Notes under the pieces: generated by a model
Database searches by the model: none
What the model was told of the DNA's origin: nothing
The model's input: the letters and a program-made list of their open reading frames with translations, nothing else
Part shown: piece by piece, positions 15,186-24,331 of the stretch
Layout of the letters: each line of letters starts with the position of its first letter
Position numbering within the stretch: position 1 is the stretch's first letter
Program-made: the position numbers and the translations under genes
Source: Catenibacillus scindens
GTDB taxonomy: Bacteria; Bacillota; Clostridia; Lachnospirales; Lachnospiraceae
NCBI RefSeq assembly: GCF_014202115.1
Contig: NZ_JACHFW010000014.1
Coordinates: 1-64,000 of the forward strand
DNA: 64,000 nt
Reading direction: 5' to 3'

Positions 15186-17663
15186 TTATAAATATTTTCC
15201 GGTACAGCTTTCCACGCAGCCTTTAATATCTGCCGGGGTTCCCATGGCCACGATGCGGCCGCCGGCGTCCCCACCGCCGGGGCCCATGTCAATAATATAA
15301 TCGGCGCTGCGGATTACATCAAGGTCATGTTCAATGACTATAACGGTGGCTCCGTTGGCGATGAGCGTCTCAAAGACATTGAGCAGGGTGCGCACATCCA
15401 AAGGATGAAGGCCGATGGTAGGTTCGTCAAAAACAAAGACAGCGTCCGACTGGGCCCGGCCCATTTCGCTGGCCAGCTTCAGGCGCTGAGCTTCGCCCCC
15501 GGAAAGGCTCGGCGTCTCCTCCCCTAATGTGAGGTAGCCCAGGCCAAGATCGTGAAGGACCTGAAGGCGCTGGCAGATAAGTTTAAGGTCTTTGGCAGCC
15601 TCTAAAGCGCTGTCCACGTCCATGGCCATAATTTCAGGAAGTGAAAAGGCGCCGCCCTCTTTTGTGACATAGTGGATTTTTTCAGCCTCCTTGCTGTATC
15701 TGGAACCGCGGCACTGGGGGCAGGGAATATCCACATCGGGAAGAAACTGTACGTCCAGGCGGATCTGACCGGTGCCGTCGCAGACAGGGCAGCGAAGCTT
15801 CCCTGTATTGTAGGAAAAATCTCCGGCTTTGAAGCCGGCTTTTTTTGCCTCCGGGGTTTTCGCAAAAATTTTGCGCAGTTCATCATGGATGTTGGCATAG
15901 GTGGCCACTGTGGAGCGCACATTAATACCGATAGGGGTAGCGTCGATTAATTTGACTCTGCCGATGCCGGGAGCGCTGACGGAATGGACATGTTCGGGAA
16001 GTTTCTGCCCCTGAATCGACGCTTCCAGGGCAGGGACAAGGCTTTCAAGTATAAACGTTGTTTTCCCGGATCCGGATACGCCGGTAACGGCGATGAGCCG
16101 CCCTTTAGGCAGGTCGGCTTCCAGGGGTTTCACAGTGTGGATCGGGCCTGTGGATATATGGATTTTCCCCAGATCAAACATGTGAGAGCTGTCAGTCTGT
16201 GGGCGTATGGGGTCAGCGCTGCCGTTTCCGAGAAATGGGCCGATCTGGGACTGAGGATCTTTTTCAAGAGCCTGGGGAGTTCCCTGGGCGATCACCTGAC
16301 CGCCGCTGGCTCCGGCCCCTGGCCCCATTTCAATGATCCACTGAGCTTTTGACAGGATCTGGGTATCGTGATCCACCAGGATGACAGAGTTTCCGTCAGC
16401 TATGAGATCTTTCATAACATTGACCAGACCTTCAATATTCGATGGGTGAAGACCGATGGAAGGCTCGTCCAGGACATAGAGGACGCCGGTAGTGCGGTTG
16501 CGCACGGACCGGGCAAGCTGCATCCGCTGACGCTCTCCTGTGGAGAGGGTGGAGGATGCCCGGTCCAGAGTCAGGTAGCCAAGCCCAAGGTCCAGAAGCC
16601 TGCGGGCAGCTCCGTCAAAAGAAGCGCAGATACTTTCAGCCATGGGGATCATAGGCTTTGGCATAGACTTTGGGATCTGGGATACCCACAGGGCAAGTTC
16701 AGCCAATGTCATCTGACATGCCTGGTCTAAGGAGATTCCATTGATTTTTGGCGCTCTGGCAGTTTTTGACAGACGTGTCCCGCCGCAGCCAGGGCACTGA
16801 TCATGCTTCAGAAATTTCTCAACCCTTTTCATTCCTTTCTCATCTTTGACTTTTGACAGGGCGTTTTCCACAGTATAAACCGCGTTAAAATAGGTGAAAT
16901 CCAGCTCACCGGCCTGGTTGGTCTTTTTGGATTGATATAGAATATGCTTTTTTTCTGCCGGACCATTGTAGACAATATCTTTCTCTTTATCTGTAAGCTG
17001 ATAAAAGGGAATATCTGTGCGCACACCCATAGCCCTGCAGACATCGGTCATTAAAGACCACATGAGGGAGTTCCATGGAGCGACGGCACCCTGGTCGATG
17101 GACAGTGTTTCATCTGGGACAAGGGTGGAGCGGTCCACAGTAAGGACAGTGCCGGTGCCGCCGCAGGTGGGGCAGGCTCCCTGACTGTTAAAGGCAAGTT
17201 CCTCGGCGGATGGGGGGTAAAATTTTTCACCGCAGACCGGGCAGGTCAGGGGCTGTCCGGCGGCAACTGCCAGAGACGGGGAGAGATAGTGGCCGTTGGG
17301 GCACCGATGGCTGGCAAGACGGGAATACATAAGCCTGAGATTGTTGAGAAGTTCAGTACCTGTGCCGAAAGTACTCCGTATCCCTGGGACGCCCGGCCTC
17401 TGATGGAGGGCGAGAGCCGCGGGAACATACAGGACTTCATCCACCGGCGCCCTGGAGGCCTGAGTCATCCGCCGCCGGGTATAGGTGGAGAGGGCTTCCA
17501 GATACCTTCGGGAGCCTTCGGCGTAGAGAACGCCCAGAGCCAGAGAAGATTTGCCTGAACCGGAGACGCCGGCAATGCCGACGATCTGATTCAAAGGGAC
17601 GTCAACATTAATATTTTTCAGATTATGGACCCTGGCGCCCCGGATTAGAATGTTATTGATCAT
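15186..17663 (-). CDS. UvrA-like ABC ATPase (class II, excinuclease paralogue)
   Basis: The start at 17663 (MINNILIRGARVHNLKNINV) has an AAAGGA site; an upstream ATG in the long frame lacks one. At 825 residues it is shorter than UvrA (about 940) and fits the shorter UvrA2-like branch. It has two ATPase halves: Walker A GVSGSGKSS (about 32-40) with signature LSTGERQRMQLA, and GVSGSGKTT with LSGGEAQRLKLASEMG plus VFDEPTIGLHPLD. Zinc sites are CPVC...CPTCGGTGTVL and CPVCDGTG...CPQCRGSRYS. UvrA2-like proteins are linked to damage tolerance and drug self-protection; the role here is not shown. Confidence 0.88.
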   Translation of the reverse strand: MINNILIRGARVHNLKNINVDVPLNQIVGIAGVSGSGKSSLALGVLYAEGSRRYLEALSTYTRRRMTQASRAPVDEVLYVPAALALHQRPGVPGIRSTFGTGTELLNNLRLMYSRLASHRCPNGHYLSPSLAVAAGQPLTCPVCGEKFYPPSAEELAFNSQGACPTCGGTGTVLTVDRSTLVPDETLSIDQGAVAPWNSLMWSLMTDVCRAMGVRTDIPFYQLTDKEKDIVYNGPAEKKHILYQSKKTNQAGELDFTYFNAVYTVENALSKVKDEKGMKRVEKFLKHDQCPGCGGTRLSKTARAPKINGISLDQACQMTLAELALWVSQIPKSMPKPMIPMAESICASFDGAARRLLDLGLGYLTLDRASSTLSTGERQRMQLARSVRNRTTGVLYVLDEPSIGLHPSNIEGLVNVMKDLIADGNSVILVDHDTQILSKAQWIIEMGPGAGASGGQVIAQGTPQALEKDPQSQIGPFLGNGSADPIRPQTDSSHMFDLGKIHISTGPIHTVKPLEADLPKGRLIAVTGVSGSGKTTFILESLVPALEASIQGQKLPEHVHSVSAPGIGRVKLIDATPIGINVRSTVATYANIHDELRKIFAKTPEAKKAGFKAGDFSYNTGKLRCPVCDGTGQIRLDVQFLPDVDIPCPQCRGSRYSKEAEKIHYVTKEGGAFSLPEIMAMDVDSALEAAKDLKLICQRLQVLHDLGLGYLTLGEETPSLSGGEAQRLKLASEMGRAQSDAVFVFDEPTIGLHPLDVRTLLNVFETLIANGATVIVIEHDLDVIRSADYIIDMGPGGGDAGGRIVAMGTPADIKGCVESCTGKYL

Positions 17664-17793
17664 ACAGGTCATCCTTTCATGAGAAAACACTATATTGAGT
17701 ATACGTTTGTGAGGATGACATGTCAATCCCGGCAATGACTGCCGCTGGCAAAGCGTCAGGCGGACATGCCTGCGCCGCTGCCGGATTTACGCC

Positions 17794-18288
17794 TCATAGG
17801 CCGGCCCGCGCCGGAGCTTTTGACTTGGCCGTGGACGGGAAAATATGCCGAAATAAAAACCGGACCAGCGGGCCGCAGAAAAATAACTGCCAGCATAGGG
17901 CCATAGGGAAGTTGCAGGCGATAGTCTGAAGCCATATGGGAAGAAAGTTGATCCCAGGCTGTTTAAAGATCATGGTGGCCCAGAAGCTCATAATAGGGCA
18001 CATGAAAACTACAGTGACACAGGCCCGCACAGTGGTGACTAAAACCGGATTGTCTTTGCCGGGGACAGCCATTTTAAAGGCGATTTTTGGCGCAAGGCGG
18101 TCAATAAAGAAAAATCCCATGACGAAACAGATGGGAAACATAAAACGCATTTCAAGAAAGGCGGAGGGAAAGGCGCTGTAGGTTAATGTCCCTGAGCGCA
18201 CTCCCGCATTATACAGTTCCATGGCGATGACCATAAAAAAGGTCATAAGCACTCCGTAAATAAATTCCTGAAATTTTGTCTTTGGCAT
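17794..18288 (-). CDS. DUF2798-like membrane protein
   Basis: This 164-residue protein has about four hydrophobic segments: YGVLMTFFMVIAMELYNAG, FMFPICFVMGFFFIDRLAPK, VRACVTVVFMCPIMSFWATM and LQTIACNFPMALCWQLFFCG. The layout matches small DUF2798 membrane proteins, of unknown role. AAAGGAGG lies just before its start. It is transcribed toward the UvrA-like gene, 130 bases apart. Confidence 0.65.
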   Translation of the reverse strand: MPKTKFQEFIYGVLMTFFMVIAMELYNAGVRSGTLTYSAFPSAFLEMRFMFPICFVMGFFFIDRLAPKIAFKMAVPGKDNPVLVTTVRACVTVVFMCPIMSFWATMIFKQPGINFLPIWLQTIACNFPMALCWQLFFCGPLVRFLFRHIFPSTAKSKAPARAGL

Positions 18289-18338
18289 AAAAAGTCCTCC
18301 TTTGTGATCATGTTAATATAATCGTGAAAAACAGATAA

Positions 18339-18370
18339 AAGGCGCAGTCTATACAAATAGACTACGCCTT
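18339..18370 (-). terminator. Hairpin terminator on the minus strand
   Basis: AAGGCGCAGTCTA and TAGACTACGCCTT pair almost fully around a 6-base loop. Read on the minus strand it is followed by TTTTATCTGTTTTT. It would end transcripts coming from the NRPS-like gene. Confidence 0.65.
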
Positions 18371-18473
18371 GGAAGACTTATTTCTATTGTGTGTTTAAGA
18401 CATGCGTCATGTCTGTTTTTTACCAGAAACTATTATAGCAAAAAATTATTCACGGGGCAAGAAGTTTTTGAGA

Positions 18474-18548
18474 CAGTTCAGCCATCATGAAGGAACAGGA
18501 TGGTCTATGCTTGCATAAAGTCCAGCCTGTTCCCTTCATGATGAACTG
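18474..18548. repeat. Long imperfect inverted repeat after the NRPS-like gene
   Basis: CAGTTCAGCCATCATGAAGG at 18474 is mirrored by CCTTCATGATGAACTG ending at 18548; AACAGG/CCTGTT extends the stem. It lies 11 bases past the stop of the NRPS-like gene. No T-run follows on either strand, so it may protect the RNA end or be a structured element. Confidence 0.6.
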
Positions 18549-18559
18549 AGCGCCCTGGA

Positions 18560-21500
18560 TTATACACTGGCTGAAAAGTTGATCTTTCCGGGAATGAGGG
18601 TGGGCTCGCATGTGCCGGCCAAATATTCGTTGAGGCGATTCATATCCGGCGCCTGCTTTCCGGTAATGTCGGCGCAGAGGATTGGACGATGTTTCTCACT
18701 CCATCCGATGTAGGCCTGGGCGCTGTCAATGCCCTCGTAGTTCTCAAGGACATGTTCCAGCTTCCCAAGATCAAGGAAGGTTCTTCCGGTCAGGTTTTCC
18801 GTCATGACTGTGCGGCCGCATGCCTCAAGGACATCCAGGCTGCCGTCGGGCAGAATGCGGGCGTTAAGGCCGGTCTGATAGAGGATGCCTGGGCCGTATG
18901 GGTTGGTGATTTTGTCTGTCCAGTCTTTTGTGGGGTGATCCATGATATAAAGATTTCCCCAGGCGCTAAAAGGCTGTTTGCGGCATGTGTCATCAAAAAC
19001 ATAAGCTTTGACCAATGTGTCGGCGGAAACATCGTGGATCATCTCAAAACCTGCCGCCTCGTTGACTGTGCCGGCTTCTACAAAGTAATGCTTCGGGAAA
19101 AGATGTTCCGGAAGATGTTTTTTCAGACGGCGGACAGACGGTTCTGTGAGCATGGCTTCCATAATAACGTCCATACACTCCATGAAAATCTTTAACTGCT
19201 GCTCATCAAACCGGTTTTTCCAGTATCTCAGCTCATAGAAATAAAATCCTTTTTTGTTGGACATAACCTGGAGATGGAATGGCAGGGCGTCTAACTGGAT
19301 AGGCTCTCTGTGGGCCGGAGCGCCGCCGATCTCATCCAGATTCAGAATGTCGCCCTGATACTGGAAGAACATTTCATCGGCGTGGAGTGCTGAAAGGTGG
19401 CAGCGCATAGTCTCCATGATCTGTCTGGCGGATTTTGACAGAAGCTGGGGAACGGTCTCGTGGGGCACGTTGGTGTATCGGAACAGGTAGCTTGTAAAGA
19501 GCGGCCCGGCAAGGCGGGTCCAGCGGCTGTCGGTCCGTCCGCTGTGGATACTTGTGCTGACGGCGTCCTTTTCATTGCTGAAAATACTGATACAGTAATT
19601 GAAAGCAGTGAGGAACATAACGTTCTCCGAAACTCTGTTTTTCCGGCAAAAAGCGGCAAGCTGGTTGGGGCTGATGGAAAAACGGCCTCTCAGGGAAGCG
19701 TTCTCGCCGTGATCCAGATCATGGAAGTTTCTCAGCGTCAGTATACTCTTGCGGATATGCATATCTTTGGTCAGTTTCAGATAGTAGGCGATATCCTGTT
19801 CATGCTTGCCTTTGGCCTCCCGCGCCTTTTCGTCCAGAACAAACTCGTATAAAGTATACTGTTCTTTCTCCACCGGCTTGCCGGCGTAGAGGTCATTGAG
19901 ATCTTCAAAGAGGATCTTTAATGTCATGCCGTCGCCGACAATGTGGGCGATATCCAGGAAAAGATAGTTGGCGCTGTCAGTCTGGTAAATGCCTGCGTGA
20001 TAGAGAGGCTCATCTTTTTCGTACATATATGGCACGAGAAGATGTTTACGGGTTTCATCAAATTCCTCATCGCTCTGTTTAATGATGGGAATATTTATTT
20101 TTCTGCCATCGTCACGGAAGCTTTTATAAACCCCCTCATCCAGTTGGATAATGGATTTTAAGCCGGGATGGATGTCGAAAAGGTCTTCCACGGCCTTTTG
20201 CAGGCGGACAAGGTCAACGCTGTCGTCCAGATGGATCAGCGACGGAAGATTGGCCGTTGTATTGCCCCGCATCACATAGGCAAAGTAAATCTGAAGGTTG
20301 GTGAGAGGGTAAACCGGGCGGACAGAGTAGTCCACTTTATCTTCCTTTAATGTCTGTTCATAGTAGGCTTCCAGTTTTTCCACAGAAGCGTGAGCCATAA
20401 GATCGTCCAGGGTAATGGAAAAATCCAGTTTTTCCGACAGTTCTGTCAGCAAAAGGACGCTTCCCATGGAATCCATGCCGGCCTTATAAAAATCTGTGTC
20501 AATGCCAAACTGTTGGTGGCCTAAAACGCCGGCTGCGCAGTCAAAAATTTTTTGCTGCATAGGAGTTTTTGGAGGGATAAGTCTGGACAGATTTTCACGC
20601 TCAGCCTGACGCTGGCTGAAATAATTGGAGCGGATGATCTTGCGGGACGTTGTCTTTTCAAAGGGATCTTTGCGGACACGGAAATTTAAGATCCGCTTAA
20701 AAGTGGGGAGCTGTTGGTTGATTTTTGCGATGCTCTCGCCTACAGCACCTTCAATATCCTCAATGTCGTTGGCCTCCGCGTATTTGAAATTAGGATAGAT
20801 TTCCGCAGTGATGGTGTCGTTTTCCTCAAAGACAAGGATATCTTCCACAATGGTTTCATCCTCAAACATGCGCTCGATTTCTTCTGGCGCTACATTTTCG
20901 CCGTTGCTTAAAATGATCAGATTTTTCTTCCGCCCGGTGAGATAGAGGAAGTTTTCGTCATCTACATAGCCCAGGTCCCCGGTGCGCAGCCAGCCGTCAT
21001 CGGTAATCGCCTTTGCTGTATTTTCCGGATCTTTGTAATAGCCCATCATTACAGAAGGACTCTTGACCTGGATTTCTCCGTCCACAATGCGAACCTGGCA
21101 GCGGTCCACGATTTTTCCCACAGAGGCCACTTTGTCCGGGCGGTCCCAGTCCGGGGCGGAGATAACGGGGGAGCATTCAGACATACCGTAGCCCTGGGCG
21201 ATGGTAATGCCAAGATCCATATAATTTTTCGCCAGTTCCGGTGTAAGATATCCGCCACCGCATACAATACGGTGGAGACGGCGGCCAAAAACTTCACCTT
21301 TCAGATCTTCTATGGAACGGTCGGGATTTTGCTTTTTCAGCAGGCACAACCGGTTATATAAGGCTTTGACCACCATAGGCACGGCGCGGAATGATGTGGG
21401 CTCAAAAAGACGGAGGTGTTCCACAAGTTTGCTCATATCCCGGTTCAGGCATACAAGAATACCGCGGCGCATGGCGGCTAAAACGTCGCTGTTAATGCAA

Positions 21501-22165
21501 AAAACGTGGTGGATAGGCAGAATATTTAAGTAAACTTCATTGGTCTGGGGTTTTTTATCTACTGTGCAGAATGTATTGTCAATGAGATTGCGGTTGGAAA
21601 GCATGACGCCCTTGCCTTTGCCGGTAGTTCCGGAGGTAAAAAGGATCATCGCGCAGTCATTTTCAGAAACATGAGGTGTAACGGTACGGCCGGCAAATTC
21701 TTTTAAAATATTGTCTGAACAGGGGACATGCCTGCCGTGCTGAAGAGATATGTAAGATTTGATCCGGGGACAGCGCTGCCTGGTACCTTCCACAAGGGGA
21801 TGATGCTCCCAGTCGTAAAAGAGAATGTCCACATCGGAACGGTTGAGACAGTCGGAAAAATTGTCAATGTTAAGCTGGATATCTAAAGGTACAACGGTGT
21901 TTCCGTTGCTCATGACGCCCAGCAACACGGCAAGATAATGGTGGCTGCTGCTTCCCATAAGGCCAACCTGGACTTTGTGGCCCACGGCAGCGTCCTGCTC
22001 TTTTGTCCATGCGGCAATGGCATTACATTCATCGGCAAACTGGCGGTATGTAACGTCATAGATCACGTCGTTGTCTTCGTAGCGGATGAAGACCCGGTCA
22101 CCGTACTCCTTTCCGGCATTTTGAACTAGATCATAAATGGTTTTTGTGTTTTCGTAAGTAATCAT
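18560..22165 (-). CDS. Single-module NRPS-like enzyme (adenylation - carrier - condensation)
   Basis: ATG 22165 (MITYENTKTIYDLVQNAGKE) is preferred over upstream frame starts because GAGG stands 7 bases ahead. The 1201-residue protein first has an AMP-forming domain (LFTSGTTGKGKGVMLSNRNL; GYGMSECSPVISAP; TGDLGYVDDENFLYLTGRKK). A carrier domain follows with the phosphopantetheine serine in DFYKAGMDSMGSVLL. The last about 450 residues are condensation-like, with LDIAHIVGDGMTLKILFEDL in place of the standard HHxxxDG: the second His and the DG are kept. No thioesterase, reductase, MbtH or phosphopantetheinyl transferase gene lies nearby. It would activate one acid, load it and join it to an amine or alcohol. 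The product is unknown. Confidence 0.85.
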   Translation of the reverse strand: MITYENTKTIYDLVQNAGKEYGDRVFIRYEDNDVIYDVTYRQFADECNAIAAWTKEQDAAVGHKVQVGLMGSSSHHYLAVLLGVMSNGNTVVPLDIQLNIDNFSDCLNRSDVDILFYDWEHHPLVEGTRQRCPRIKSYISLQHGRHVPCSDNILKEFAGRTVTPHVSENDCAMILFTSGTTGKGKGVMLSNRNLIDNTFCTVDKKPQTNEVYLNILPIHHVFCINSDVLAAMRRGILVCLNRDMSKLVEHLRLFEPTSFRAVPMVVKALYNRLCLLKKQNPDRSIEDLKGEVFGRRLHRIVCGGGYLTPELAKNYMDLGITIAQGYGMSECSPVISAPDWDRPDKVASVGKIVDRCQVRIVDGEIQVKSPSVMMGYYKDPENTAKAITDDGWLRTGDLGYVDDENFLYLTGRKKNLIILSNGENVAPEEIERMFEDETIVEDILVFEENDTITAEIYPNFKYAEANDIEDIEGAVGESIAKINQQLPTFKRILNFRVRKDPFEKTTSRKIIRSNYFSQRQAERENLSRLIPPKTPMQQKIFDCAAGVLGHQQFGIDTDFYKAGMDSMGSVLLLTELSEKLDFSITLDDLMAHASVEKLEAYYEQTLKEDKVDYSVRPVYPLTNLQIYFAYVMRGNTTANLPSLIHLDDSVDLVRLQKAVEDLFDIHPGLKSIIQLDEGVYKSFRDDGRKINIPIIKQSDEEFDETRKHLLVPYMYEKDEPLYHAGIYQTDSANYLFLDIAHIVGDGMTLKILFEDLNDLYAGKPVEKEQYTLYEFVLDEKAREAKGKHEQDIAYYLKLTKDMHIRKSILTLRNFHDLDHGENASLRGRFSISPNQLAAFCRKNRVSENVMFLTAFNYCISIFSNEKDAVSTSIHSGRTDSRWTRLAGPLFTSYLFRYTNVPHETVPQLLSKSARQIMETMRCHLSALHADEMFFQYQGDILNLDEIGGAPAHREPIQLDALPFHLQVMSNKKGFYFYELRYWKNRFDEQQLKIFMECMDVIMEAMLTEPSVRRLKKHLPEHLFPKHYFVEAGTVNEAAGFEMIHDVSADTLVKAYVFDDTCRKQPFSAWGNLYIMDHPTKDWTDKITNPYGPGILYQTGLNARILPDGSLDVLEACGRTVMTENLTGRTFLDLGKLEHVLENYEGIDSAQAYIGWSEKHRPILCADITGKQAPDMNRLNEYLAGTCEPTLIPGKINFSASV

Positions 22166-22249
22166 AACAATCCTCTTCTTAAAACTTCTTCTTTTGCAGC
22201 TATTCATCCGCCAGAGGGATGGCTGCAATTTTGCGGGGGAAGCCATGCA

Positions 22250-22266
22250 TTCGACTTTTGGTCGAA
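22250..22266. promoter_or_regulatory. Palindrome TTCGAC-N5-GTCGAA, possible operator
   Basis: A perfect 6+6 palindrome lies between the NRPS-like start and its proposed promoter. The half-site GGTCGAA recurs at 22394. It could bind a regulator of the NRPS-like gene. Confidence 0.4.
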
Positions 22267-22305
22267 TATGGATGAGCCTGCGCCGCAGATTTATGTTACG
22301 CGAAT

Positions 22306-22334
22306 AATATAGCAAATATCTGCAAAAAATACAA
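22306..22334 (-). promoter_or_regulatory. Possible promoter of the NRPS-like gene
   Basis: On the minus strand TTGTAT, 17 bases, TATATT, within very AT-rich DNA. It would give a leader of about 135 bases that includes the GTCGAA palindrome. Confidence 0.4.
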
Positions 22335-22552
22335 TTTAAAATAAAAGTCATATTTTTATATATTTTGACATAAAACAAAAAAACAAAACGTCGGTCGAAA
22401 AAACATATCTATGCAATCTGCTATATTTTAAAGGTCTAAAAATGGTAATTTTTCGCATTGACACCAGGGAAAAGGGAGAGAAGAAATTTTAAGATTCCGG
22501 GAAAAAGGAGAATTTTATAAAAAAAGCAGCAGTTTGATTTATTCCTGCGGGC

Positions 22553-22724
22553 GCTGAGTCAAGCGGACGCGCCCGCACGTCAATTTGGCGAACGCCGCCA
22601 GGAATGCTGTGTGCCAGTGGCACACGTTTAGCACTGTCCGCAGCGGAGCGAAGACCAAATACCCCGCAGCTTACGCTGCGCTAACTATTTTCATGTCACG
22701 TCAGCTTGCTGCGGGGATTTGACT
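22553..22724. repeat. Intergenic repeat, copy X (two hairpins)
   Basis: It begins GAGTCAAGCGGACGCG and continues TTTGGCGAACGCCGC, like the copy at 30996. A second hairpin AAATACCCCGCAGC...GCTGCGGGGATTT follows, opened by an extra stretch. A separate hairpin GTGTGCCAGTGGCACAC is at 22609-22625. The remainder of 22335-22834 holds no gene that I can see. Confidence 0.65.
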
Positions 22725-22834
22725 GGGAATAGCGCAACAAGATCCATATGCAGGCATAATCTTGCCCATACCTGATGACCGAACTGCTGCCAAAAGTTCC
22801 GACGCGCTAAAGACCGCTTCGAACCGTTACACTT

Positions 22835-23278
22835 TTACACGATAATAAGACGCCGGCTGTTGACGTGATGGCCAAATTCCGGCATGAAAATAAAGGCTTC
22901 TTTATCCGGGTCCAGGTTGTTTTGCATGGCCGGCGGCATATAGGATGATGTAAAGCAGAATCCATAAGTTAGGTCGTGGTATCCCTGGGATAAGCCGCCT
23001 TCTTTTGGCACTTTCAAAATGGCCGGGGTGGTGGTGGCCCAGTGGTCTTCCATGTTGGACTTCATTTCCTCAAAGGTATGATCCTGACCGTTAATGTTCC
23101 ATATAATATCCTCACGGTCAACCTTTTCGCCGTCCACGTAAAGTGTCCCAGGACGGAGTTGGCTCAAAAAGATGCCCCGGTAATAGGGAAGACGTATTTT
23201 AAACTGAAATCCGGTGATTTTTCCATTTTCTTTAATATTTCTGAATCCAACTGACTGGATGACTTGTCTTTCAAGCAT
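22835..23278 (-). CDS. C-glycoside deglycosidase beta subunit-like (DUF6379)
   Basis: This 147-residue protein matches, from memory, the small subunit of C-glycoside deglycosidases (DfgB/DgpC/CarC type, DUF6379). Typical parts are QSVGFRNIKENGKITGFQFK, IRLPYYRGIFLSQLRPGTLY, VDGEKVDREDIIWNINGQDH and the end MPEFGHHVNSRRLIIV. In the known enzymes this subunit packs against a TIM-barrel alpha subunit and helps cleave the C-C bond between a 3-oxo sugar and an aromatic ring. It starts 12 bases after the alpha subunit gene, with TTAGGAGGGAG as ribosome-binding site. The two clearly form one operon. Confidence 0.75.
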   Translation of the reverse strand: MLERQVIQSVGFRNIKENGKITGFQFKIRLPYYRGIFLSQLRPGTLYVDGEKVDREDIIWNINGQDHTFEEMKSNMEDHWATTTPAILKVPKEGGLSQGYHDLTYGFCFTSSYMPPAMQNNLDPDKEAFIFMPEFGHHVNSRRLIIV

Positions 23279-23290
23279 AAAAACTCCCTC

Positions 23291-24163
23291 CTAATCTCCA
23301 AGATAGCGTTTGAGCATAATGTGCTGTTTTCTCAGGGTCTGACCCACTTCATAGCCGGGATCGTATTTGTCCGCCCCTTCGTATTCGCTGAGAAGGTAGC
23401 CGTCCCACTGGTGATCTACAAGAATATCAACAATCTCTTTGTAAGGGATGGTCATCTCCTCAAAATCATCGCTCATATGGTTGAATTTGGCGTGACAGCA
23501 GTAAATGTAGGGGAGCAGGGGAATCAGCTCCTCCGGGTTGCTCCAGCGGACGCCAGGGCGCTTGCGCTCATTTTCACTGTAGCGGTTTCTGAACACACTG
23601 AAATCAATATTTAACCCGAAATTTTTAGTGCCTGTCTGCTCAATAAATTCCACATAGTCGTTGACCATTTTGGAGTTGAGGACGCTGGGGGTGTGGATCT
23701 CCGGGCACATGCGGATGTTGTGTTCCTCGGCCAGGGGCAGTGCCATTTTAATGATCTCCCTCCAGTTTTCTACCGGCTCAAGATCGCCGTTAATCACCGG
23801 CATTTTCGTCCGCATGACAGTGAAGCCAAGGCGGGCGGCCAGGCGTATATCTCTTGCCAGCATTTCGTAGGATTCTTCCGTTGTCAGTTCCCTGAAACCG
23901 AGAATATGGGAGTCGATCCAGTTGCCGTACTCCACAGGGACGATCTCATATTTATCCAGCAGCTCAAACCACTGATCTACCCACTGGTCTGTGGGGTAAG
24001 GATATCCGTCGATATGGGTGTTAGCAAGGATCTCAAGGCCATGGGCTCCCATGTCATACATATCTTCAAAACAGTCCTCAAGATTTTTTGTCATGCCGTA
24101 TTCTGCAGAGTAACTGTATAAAGAGATGCCCCTTTTTGGCCCTTTGCGCAGGTATTGATACAT
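23291..24163 (-). CDS. C-glycoside deglycosidase alpha subunit-like (AP endonuclease 2 fold)
   Basis: Start ATG 24163 has a strong AAAGGAGG 7 bases upstream; the longer frame has none. The 290-residue protein is a xylose isomerase-like TIM barrel: [96 protein letters not shown] and [20 protein letters not shown]. The Glu, Asp, His and final Glu in these strands are the usual metal ligands. It could be an ordinary sugar epimerase, but the adjacent DUF6379 subunit argues for a C-deglycosidase. Activity on a C-glycoside would need a separate sugar 3-oxidase, and none is in the window. Confidence 0.75.
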   Translation of the reverse strand: MYQYLRKGPKRGISLYSYSAEYGMTKNLEDCFEDMYDMGAHGLEILANTHIDGYPYPTDQWVDQWFELLDKYEIVPVEYGNWIDSHILGFRELTTEESYEMLARDIRLAARLGFTVMRTKMPVINGDLEPVENWREIIKMALPLAEEHNIRMCPEIHTPSVLNSKMVNDYVEFIEQTGTKNFGLNIDFSVFRNRYSENERKRPGVRWSNPEELIPLLPYIYCCHAKFNHMSDDFEEMTIPYKEIVDILVDHQWDGYLLSEYEGADKYDPGYEVGQTLRKQHIMLKRYLGD

Positions 24164-24184
24164 TATTTTCTCCTCCTTTTGCTC

Positions 24185-24203
24185 AGCTATTGACAAAATA
24201 GCT
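24185..24203. promoter_or_regulatory. Inverted repeat in the divergent promoter region
   Basis: AGCTATT at 24185 and AATAGCT ending at 24203 are mirror halves in the gap between the deglycosidase operon and the AraC gene. It is a candidate operator. Confidence 0.35.
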
Positions 24204-24331
24204 ATCCTATAGTCATAGTTTAAGGAATATGTTCTGGATTTTCCATACATAAAATGGTATGATTATATGGATAAAACAGACTATGCATCGGAAAGATAAA
24301 AAGATGATGGGAAACAGGAGTGTGAGATTTC

